Assembly: GCA_016287555.1 (NCBI GenBank)
Contig: JAEFAK010000103.1
Location: 1-6,344, forward strand
DNA from: Oscillospiraceae bacterium
Lineage (GTDB): Bacteria > Bacillota > Clostridia > Oscillospirales > Oscillospiraceae
Reading direction: 5' to 3'
Length of the DNA stretch: 6,344 bases
Positions 1 to 4,693 of this stretch are shown one piece after another. The first letter of the stretch is position 1. The number at the start of each line of letters is the position of its first letter. The notes beneath the pieces were generated by a model. It was not told the DNA's origin and did not search any database. It was given only the letters and a program-made list of their open reading frames with translations. The translations under genes were made by a program, and so were the position numbers.

Positions 1-735
1 GGCAAGGATCTCCGGCGTGGTCTCTCCGCTCATCACCAGGATGCCGGCACAGCCGGCGTTGAGTCCCGACTTGACGTCAGTGTATATGCGGTCCCCGACC
101 ACGGCGCATTCCCGCGGCACAACGCCTTCCCGTTCCATAGCGAGTCGCGGCATAAGCGGTTCGGGCTTGCCTATCACGACGGGAGTCCTGCCCGTCGCGT
201 TTTTAATCATCATGCAGACGCTGCCACAGTCCGGAACGAAGCCGAATTCAGTCGGGCACACCAGATCCGGATTGGTCGCGATATACGGCATATCCGGACG
301 CTCGGTCAGGCTCCTGCTCACGTCCCCCAGTTTTTTGTAGTACCGCTCCGTGTCGTATCCCATGACCACGCATTCCGCTTCGTCCGCGTCGCTGACGACC
401 GCAAGGCCGGCTTCCTCGAACTCGGCTTTGAGCGAGGCCGTCCCGCACACGTACAGTCTCCTGCCGGGATGCTCGCGGCGCAGGTACCACACCGTGGCCT
501 GCGACGACGTTATATAGTCTCCGTACTCCGACGGTATGCCTATCCTGTCGAGCTTTCTGATATAATCCCCGACCGATCTCGAGGAATTGTTGGTCATGAA
601 AAGATACTTTTTCCCTCTGGCTCTTATCGTGCCCAGAAGCCCGGCCGTAAAGGGAAACAGCCTGTCTCCGAGATACAGTGTCCCGTCCATGTCGAACAGG
701 AACAGCTTTATTGAGGATAAGTCCCTTTTTTCCAT
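1..735 (-). CDS. HAD superfamily hydrolase, subfamily IIA (NagD-like phosphatase), 3'-truncated by window edge
   Basis: This gene encodes a cytosolic Mg-dependent sugar- or nucleotide-phosphate phosphatase of the NagD/AraL/p-nitrophenyl phosphatase type. The reading frame is open for 245 codons and leaves the window without a stop. HAD motif I is FDMDGTLYLGD (nucleophile D15, acid/base D17). Motif II is MTNNSS (T48). The C2 cap lies in roughly residues 75-180 and includes ATNPDLVCPTEFGFVPD (153-169), a typical HAD-IIA loop. Motif III is GKPEP (K190), and motif IV is GDRIYTD (D215, D220). Family members are about 255-275 aa, so only the last 10-30 residues should be missing. I chose the ATG at 735 because GGAAGGGG (742-749) lies 6 nt upstream. 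An in-frame ATG at 756 would put that site inside the gene. It is transcribed divergently from the dehydrogenase. The family is clear, but the substrate cannot be read from the sequence. Confidence 0.88.
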   Translation of the reverse strand, partial: MEKRDLSSIKLFLFDMDGTLYLGDRLFPFTAGLLGTIRARGKKYLFMTNNSSRSVGDYIRKLDRIGIPSEYGDYITSSQATVWYLRREHPGRRLYVCGTASLKAEFEEAGLAVVSDADEAECVVMGYDTERYYKKLGDVSRSLTERPDMPYIATNPDLVCPTEFGFVPDCGSVCMMIKNATGRTPVVIGKPEPLMPRLAMEREGVVPRECAVVGDRIYTDVKSGLNAGCAGILVMSGETTPEILA

Positions 736-741
736 CTCAGA

Positions 742-749
742 CCCCTTCC
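742..749 (-). promoter_or_regulatory. Ribosome binding site of the HAD phosphatase gene
   Basis: Read on the minus strand this is GGAAGGGG, 6 nt before the ATG at 735. It decides between two in-frame ATG codons (735 and 756) in favour of the inner one, because the outer ATG has no purine-rich site in front of it. Confidence 0.6.
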
Positions 750-776
750 GGTGCATGTCGATCGTCTGCCGTATTC

Positions 777-805
777 ATTCTATTCCATAGCTTGCGAAAA
801 GTAAA
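777..805 (-). promoter_or_regulatory. Candidate sigma-70/SigA promoter for the HAD phosphatase gene
   Basis: On the minus strand, TTTACT (805-800) is the -35 box and TAGAAT (782-777) the -10 box, separated by exactly 17 nt. Transcription would start near 770, giving a leader of about 35 nt before the ATG at 735. The -35 box matches consensus at 4 of 6 positions and the -10 at 5 of 6. This was assigned by eye with no transcript data. Confidence 0.5.
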
Positions 806-834
806 GGGCGTCCCTGCGGAGCAGTCCGAGCCGC

Positions 835-862
835 TTGACTTTTCATCCGTATCTGATATAAA
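835..862 (+). promoter_or_regulatory. Candidate extended -10 promoter for the Ldh_2 dehydrogenase gene
   Basis: TTGACT (835-840) and TATAAA (857-862) are 16 nt apart. TGA just before the -10 box supplies the extended -10 TG dinucleotide. The AT-rich stretch from 851 to 868 stands out in GC-rich surroundings. The predicted start is near 869, giving a leader of about 64 nt. That leader holds a small hairpin, GGCGC (880-884) paired with GCGCC (891-895), and then the GGAGG ribosome site at 920-924. Confidence 0.6.
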
Positions 863-919
863 TATAGTGACCGCAGACAGGCGCGTCCGGGCGCCGCTCA
901 GCGTGAAATATTCATTTTC

Positions 920-924
920 GGAGG
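920..924 (+). promoter_or_regulatory. Ribosome binding site of the dehydrogenase gene
   Basis: GGAGG stands 8 nt before the ATG at 933. It fixes the start there, although the frame stays open upstream to 678. The ATG at 928-930, between the two, is in another frame. Confidence 0.7.
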
Positions 925-932
925 CAAATGAG

Positions 933-2042
933 ATGGAGACCAGACCCTATATCCCCTGGGAGCAGATCAACTCCTTCATGATCGACGTGTTCAAGTGCTA
1001 CGGCGTACCCGAAGAAGACGCCAGGATTTGCGCGGACGTTCTTCTCGAGAGCGACCGCCGCGGCATCGAGAGCCACGGCTGCAACCGCTTCAAGCCCATC
1101 TATCTCGACCGCATAGAGAACGGCACCCTTCTTCCCGTCACTAAAACGGACATCGTCAAGGAGACTCCGACGACCGTTGTAATGGACGCGAACAACGGCA
1201 TGGGAATGGTCGCCAGCTACAGGATGATGGAGATGCTCATCGAAAAGGCGAAGGTATACGGCATGGCCGGAGGCACGGTGTTCAACTCCACGCACTACGG
1301 GATAGCCGGATACTGGACCACGATGGCCGAAAAAGCCGGCATGATAGGCATTTCAGGCACCAACGCCCGCCCCTCCGTCGCCCCTACCTTCGGCGTAGAG
1401 CCCATGATGGGCACCAATCCCCTGACTTTCACCATGCCCACCGACGAAGACTTCCCGTTCAATTTCGACTGTGCGACCAGTATAGTGCAGAACGGCAAGA
1501 TCGAATACTACGAGCGCAGCGGCAAGCCCACTCCGGCCGGCCTCGTCGTCACCCCCGACGGCGGGACCATGACCGATTCGGGGCAGATCCTGAAGGACAT
1601 GCGCGCCGGCAAGTGCGCTCTTCTGTCCATAGGCGGTCTGGGCGAAGCGACCGGCGGATACAAGGGATACGGGTTCACCACCATCGTCGAGATCCTCTCC
1701 GCGGCTCTTGCCGGCGGCCCCTACATGAAGGAGCTCAGCGGAAAGAACCCCGACGGCTCGAACAGGATGTTCAGGCTCGGTCATTTCTTCTTCGTCATCA
1801 ATCCCGAGTTCTTCATGGGGCTCGATACCTTCAAAAAGACCGCGGGCGGCATCTGCCGCGACCTCAGGGCAAGCCGCAAGGCCCCCGGCGAAGAACGCAT
1901 CTACACCGCCGGCGAGAAGGAATACCTCGCGTGGCAGGACAGGAAGGACAAGGGCGTTCCCGTCGGAGAGAGCATCCAGAAAGAATTCATCGGTCTCAGA
2001 GACAGATTCTCCCTTCCCTACAGGTTCCCGTTTGAAAACTGA
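933..2042 (+). CDS. Malate/L-lactate dehydrogenase family (Ldh_2) NAD(P)-dependent oxidoreductase
   Basis: The 369-aa product belongs to the Ldh_2 family (malate, L-lactate, ureidoglycolate, sulfolactate and diketogulonate dehydrogenases). These cytosolic enzymes interconvert 2-hydroxy acids and 2-oxo acids using NAD(P)H and are unrelated to classical LDH/MDH. Visible hallmarks are DRRGIESHG (41-49), the catalytic-histidine motif NSTHYGIAGYW (118-128, H121), GTNPLTF (160-166), DCATS (179-183), GGYKGYGF (241-248) and GHFFFVINPEFF (283-294). No signal peptide or membrane segment is seen. The length is slightly above the usual 330-360 aa, owing to a charged C-terminal end after about residue 315. 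The start follows GGAGG by 8 nt; the open frame upstream reads through the promoter and is not translated. It diverges from the phosphatase gene and precedes a glycosyltransferase gene after 66 bp. The family is secure, but the substrate is unresolved: malate and L-lactate are only two of several possibilities. Confidence 0.92.
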   Translation: METRPYIPWEQINSFMIDVFKCYGVPEEDARICADVLLESDRRGIESHGCNRFKPIYLDRIENGTLLPVTKTDIVKETPTTVVMDANNGMGMVASYRMMEMLIEKAKVYGMAGGTVFNSTHYGIAGYWTTMAEKAGMIGISGTNARPSVAPTFGVEPMMGTNPLTFTMPTDEDFPFNFDCATSIVQNGKIEYYERSGKPTPAGLVVTPDGGTMTDSGQILKDMRAGKCALLSIGGLGEATGGYKGYGFTTIVEILSAALAGGPYMKELSGKNPDGSNRMFRLGHFFFVINPEFFMGLDTFKKTAGGICRDLRASRKAPGEERIYTAGEKEYLAWQDRKDKGVPVGESIQKEFIGLRDRFSLPYRFPFEN

Positions 2043-2048
2043 AACGAA

Positions 2049-2077
2049 GGCGGACGCGGCTCCATCCCGCGTCCGCC
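2049..2077 (+). terminator. Perfect 11-bp GC-rich hairpin after the dehydrogenase gene, without a U-tract
   Basis: GGCGGACGCGG (2049-2059) pairs perfectly with CCGCGTCCGCC (2067-2077) around a 7-nt loop, starting 6 nt after the stop codon. The stem is as stable as a good intrinsic terminator, but the sequence after it (tgaaatatacg) has no run of T, and neither strand offers one. It may be a weak or factor-assisted terminator, an attenuator before the glycosyltransferase gene, or a 3'-end stabiliser of the upstream message. The hairpin is certain as sequence; its function is inferred. Confidence 0.5.
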
Positions 2078-2108
2078 TGAAATATACGTCACATCCCGAG
2101 GATATAAA

Positions 2109-3482
2109 ATGCAGAACAAAACCATATGCCTTTTAAACGATTCGTTCCCGCCGGTCATCGACGGCGTGTCCAACTGCGTGGTGAACTACGCGGAGAACAT
2201 ACAGGCTCTCGGCGGTAACGCTCTCGTGGCCACGCCGGCCGTCGAGGGTGCGGACGACACGGCTTTCAGCTTTCCCGTACTGCGCTATCCGAGCATCGAC
2301 ACGCGCAGACAGCTCGGCTACGTCACGGGCTATCCGTTCTCACCCGAGATATCCGAAAAGATAAAGGAAAGCCGTCCGGACGTCCTGCACACGCACTGCC
2401 CGGTGACGTCGTGCCTCTTCGCTCGTTCCCTGCGCTATCTTACGAACGCGCCGGTGGTGCTCACATATCATACGAAATTCGACATCGACATCTCCAACGC
2501 CATACGCGGCCGGCTGGTACAGGAAGGCGCCCTTCGCGCTCTCCTTCTCAACATAAGGGCGTGCGACGAGGTCTGGGCGGTTTCCGGGGGAGCCGGTGAC
2601 AATCTCCGCAAACTCGGCTACGAGGGAGATTACGTCGTAATGCGCAACGGCGTCGACATGCCTCTCGGACCGGCGGATGAAAAGGACGTCTCGGAAGTCA
2701 CGGAGGGCTTCGATCTTCCGTCCGGAGTACCGGTATATCTCTTCGGCGGGCGCATGATGTGGTATAAGGGCGTGAGGATCATACTCGACGCGCTTACCCG
2801 TCTCTCGGGCGAAGGCAGGGATTTCCGCATGGTATTCATAGGCGGAGGCGGCGACGCCTCCGAGATCACCGACTACTCCTCAAAATGCGGTCTTGACGGA
2901 AAGTGCATATTCACTGGTCCGGTGCGGGACAGGAGACTTCTCAGGGCCTGGTATACGCGCGCCGATCTTTTCCTCTTTCCCTCCACGTTCGATACCAACG
3001 GCCTCGTGGTACGCGAAGCCGCCGCTTCAGGCACCGCCTCTGTACTCATCGCCGGCTCGAGCGCCGCTGAGGGCGTGATATCCGGAAAAAACGGCTTTCT
3101 CATTGAAGAAGACGCCGAATATCTCGCGGGCTGCCTCTCCGGGCTGTACGGTGACCGGGCCTTCGTAAAACAGGTCGGAGAGAACGCTTCCCGCGACCTC
3201 TACGTATCCTGGCATACCGCTGTTTCCGCCGCCTTCGAACGCTACGGCACCGTCGTGGAAAACTACAGGAGCGGTCTGTACGAAAAGAAGACCGGAGACG
3301 GTTTTTTCAGATATCAGAGCGAGCTGATGGACCTGATGTCCGTACTGGAGGAACGCCGCAGGACGATGATGGCGGATATCGCCGCCGCGCGGAGCGCGGT
3401 GCGCGACAGAAGGAACGGGCTCCGGAACGGGATAGAGTACGCGCGCGAGAGCCTCTCCGAACACAGAAACAGGCATCTGTGA
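2109..3482 (+). CDS. GT4-type (GT-B fold) glycosyltransferase with C-terminal helical extension
   Basis: This 457-aa retaining glycosyltransferase probably moves a sugar from a nucleotide-sugar donor to a lipid or envelope acceptor at the inner membrane face. The N-terminal acceptor domain (1 to about 190) shows the glycine-rich loop FPPVIDGVSN (13-22), DVLHTHCP (91-98) and LTYHTKFD (118-125), resembling diacylglycerol glucosyltransferase-type GT4 enzymes. The donor domain (about 205-375) shows GGRMMWYKG (213-221, R215 and K220 for phosphate contact) and FDTNGLVVREAAASG (294-308). That last motif is the EX7E site with D295 in the first position and E303 in the second. There is no transmembrane helix. 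Residues from about 395 form an additional Arg/Glu-rich, helix-prone tail that may bind membranes or mediate assembly. The start follows GAGGA (2098-2102) by 6 nt. No clear promoter lies in the 66-bp gap, so read-through from the dehydrogenase gene is plausible. Donor and acceptor cannot be assigned. Confidence 0.88.
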   Translation: MQNKTICLLNDSFPPVIDGVSNCVVNYAENIQALGGNALVATPAVEGADDTAFSFPVLRYPSIDTRRQLGYVTGYPFSPEISEKIKESRPDVLHTHCPVTSCLFARSLRYLTNAPVVLTYHTKFDIDISNAIRGRLVQEGALRALLLNIRACDEVWAVSGGAGDNLRKLGYEGDYVVMRNGVDMPLGPADEKDVSEVTEGFDLPSGVPVYLFGGRMMWYKGVRIILDALTRLSGEGRDFRMVFIGGGGDASEITDYSSKCGLDGKCIFTGPVRDRRLLRAWYTRADLFLFPSTFDTNGLVVREAAASGTASVLIAGSSAAEGVISGKNGFLIEEDAEYLAGCLSGLYGDRAFVKQVGENASRDLYVSWHTAVSAAFERYGTVVENYRSGLYEKKTGDGFFRYQSELMDLMSVLEERRRTMMADIAAARSAVRDRRNGLRNGIEYARESLSEHRNRHL

Positions 3483-3510
3483 GATAACCCGAGCTTTTTT
3501 TGCATTTTTT
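3462..3510 (+). terminator. Weak terminator candidate and T-tracts after the glycosyltransferase gene
   Basis: CACAGA (3462-3467) can pair with TCTGTG (3476-3481) across the stop codon, and runs of seven T (3495-3501) and six T (3505-3510) follow. The first T-run starts 13 nt after the stem, too far for a canonical intrinsic terminator. The same T-tracts lie about 45-60 nt upstream of the predicted start of the next transcript, where an UP element would sit, so they may serve that promoter instead. Confidence 0.25.
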
Positions 3511-3521
3511 GATTTCTGTTC

Positions 3522-3550
3522 TTGCAGAATCGAGATATATTTGATAGAAT
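3522..3550 (+). promoter_or_regulatory. Candidate sigma-70/SigA promoter for guaA and the downstream flavoprotein gene
   Basis: TTGCAG (3522-3527) and TAGAAT (3545-3550) are separated by exactly 17 nt, in the most AT-rich stretch of the window. Transcription would start near 3557. T-rich tracts at 3495-3510 are positioned like an UP element. The downstream gap between guaA and the flavoprotein gene has no promoter of this quality, so both genes are probably served from here. Confidence 0.6.
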
Positions 3551-3556
3551 ATTTAG

Positions 3557-3673
3557 TAAATTTTGATATCCCGACGCGGCGGCGCTTTCACAATGCGGTA
3601 CCCGCGCGTTTCCCGCGCCGACGGTTTTCCTTTAAGAAAAACAATTCATTCAACGTTATTAGGAGGAAGCGTT
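3557..3673 (+). other. Structured 5' leader of guaA (about 117 nt)
   Basis: This leader runs from the predicted transcript start to the guaA ATG. It is locally GC-rich: GCGCG (3604-3608) pairs with CGCGC (3614-3618) around TTTCC, GCGG tac CCGC forms an overlapping alternative stem just before it, and CGGCGC near 3580 can pair with GCGCCG (3615-3620). These mutually exclusive pairings are followed by a short T-run (ggttttcc) and an unstructured A-rich segment leading to AGGAGG (3661-3666). I do not recognise the conserved purine-riboswitch core. A regulatory role in GMP supply is speculative. Confidence 0.35.
3661..3666 (+). promoter_or_regulatory. Consensus ribosome binding site of guaA
   Basis: A perfect AGGAGG stands 7 nt before the ATG at 3674. 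It fixes the start there and excludes the in-frame upstream starts TTG 3563 and ATG 3593, which have no such site. The protein therefore truly begins at the ATPase domain. Confidence 0.85.
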
Positions 3674-4657
3674 ATGTCTGACAATGTCCGTCCCGAAAAC
3701 ATGGCCCGAATCAACACACCAGCCCTCGCGAAAGCCTTTATCGATGAGCAGATAGCCGCTCTGCGCGCCCAGATCGGAGACAAGAAGGTCCTTCTCGCCC
3801 TCTCCGGCGGCGTTGACAGCTCCGTCGTCGCAGCTCTTCTCATCCGCGCGGTGGGAAAACAGCTCGTCTGCGTACACGTCAACCACGGTCTGCTTCGCAA
3901 AGGCGAGCCCGAGCAGGTCATCGAGGTCTTCAGAAAGCAGATGGACGCCAATCTCATATACGTCGACGCCGTCGACCGTTTCCTTGACAAGCTCGTCGGA
4001 GTCGACGATCCCGAGACCAAGCGCAAGATCATCGGCAAGGAATTCATCGACGTTTTCGCCGAGGAGGCCTCCAAGCTCGACGGCATCAGGTTCCTCGCAC
4101 AGGGCACCATATACCCCGACATACTCGAATCCGACGTCGGCGTCAAGGCGCACCACAACGTGGGCGGCCTTCCCGAGAGCCTGAACTTCGAGCTCGTCGA
4201 GCCGGTCAAGTTCCTCTATAAGGACGAGGTCCGCTGCGTCGGCAAGGAGCTCGGTCTTCCCGACGGCATGGTCTACCGCCAGCCCTTCCCCGGCCCCGGC
4301 CTCGGCGTACGGTGCGTCGGCGCCATAACGCGCGACAGGCTCGAAGCCGTGCGCGAATCCGACGCGATCCTCCGCGAGGAGTTCGCCAGGAACGGACTCG
4401 AGGGCAAGGTATGGCAGTACTTCACCATAGTTCCCGACTTCAAGTCCACCGGCATCCGCGACGGCCTGCGCTGCTTTGAGTGGCCCGTCGTCATCCGTGC
4501 CGTGAACTCCATAGACGCCACCTCCGCCACCATAGAAGAGATCCCCTACGCTCTCCTCAACCATATCGCGGACCGCATCACCAAAGAGGTCAAAGGCGTC
4601 AACCGCTGCCTGTACGACCTTACTCCGAAGCCCGTCGGCACCATCGAGTGGGAGTGA
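3674..4657 (+). CDS. guaA: GMP synthase, ATP-pyrophosphatase subunit only (no glutaminase domain)
   Basis: This cytosolic enzyme adenylates XMP with ATP and aminates it to GMP, the last step of de novo guanine nucleotide synthesis. The 327-aa product matches the C-terminal two thirds of bacterial GuaA. The N-type ATP-pyrophosphatase P-loop is LSGGVDSS (43-50), followed by NHGLLRKGE, DDPETKRKIIGKEFI, LAQGTIYPDILES, AHHNVGGLPE and the XMP-contact segment RQPFPGPGLGVR. The dimerisation domain ends in the diagnostic KPVGTIEWE. Normal bacterial GuaA is about 510-525 aa, with an N-terminal class I amidotransferase (Cys-His-Glu). That domain is absent, and the 35 residues before the P-loop carry no trace of it. 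The consensus AGGAGG before the ATG shows this is not a missed 5' end. A separate amidotransferase subunit, as in archaea, or direct use of ammonia is inferred. The flavoprotein gene follows after 36 bp with no terminator. Confidence 0.95.
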   Translation: MSDNVRPENMARINTPALAKAFIDEQIAALRAQIGDKKVLLALSGGVDSSVVAALLIRAVGKQLVCVHVNHGLLRKGEPEQVIEVFRKQMDANLIYVDAVDRFLDKLVGVDDPETKRKIIGKEFIDVFAEEASKLDGIRFLAQGTIYPDILESDVGVKAHHNVGGLPESLNFELVEPVKFLYKDEVRCVGKELGLPDGMVYRQPFPGPGLGVRCVGAITRDRLEAVRESDAILREEFARNGLEGKVWQYFTIVPDFKSTGIRDGLRCFEWPVVIRAVNSIDATSATIEEIPYALLNHIADRITKEVKGVNRCLYDLTPKPVGTIEWE

Positions 4658-4693
4658 TCCCGTACCGAAAATAAACAGTAAAGGATGCACGAT

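Noticed and set aside
780..790. Inverted repeat CTAT-TCC-ATAG overlapping the phosphatase -10 region as an operator
   Set aside because: Four-base arms in AT-rich promoter sequence are expected by chance, and there is no second copy to support it.
678..932. In-frame upstream extension of the dehydrogenase to a start at 678
   Set aside because: It would overlap the divergent phosphatase gene, run through the TTGACT/TATAAA promoter, and add 85 residues with no family similarity. GGAGG 8 nt before the ATG at 933 marks the real start.
3563..3673. In-frame upstream extension of guaA from TTG 3563 or ATG 3593
   Set aside because: Neither start has a ribosome site, the added residues resemble no GuaA sequence, and a perfect AGGAGG precedes the ATG at 3674.
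3483..3673. Purine (guanine) riboswitch upstream of guaA
   Set aside because: I could not find the conserved riboswitch core or its paired P1 arms; the stems present are short GC hairpins of a different layout.
3659..4690. Long minus-strand open frame (343 codons) opposite guaA
   Set aside because: It mirrors the strongly biased, GC-rich codons of guaA, has no recognisable domain, and lies entirely opposite a highly conserved enzyme gene.
4685..4693. Alternative in-frame ATG for the flavoprotein at 4685
   Set aside because: The AAAGGA ribosome site (4680-4685) would touch this ATG; the spacing of 8 nt fits the ATG at 4694.
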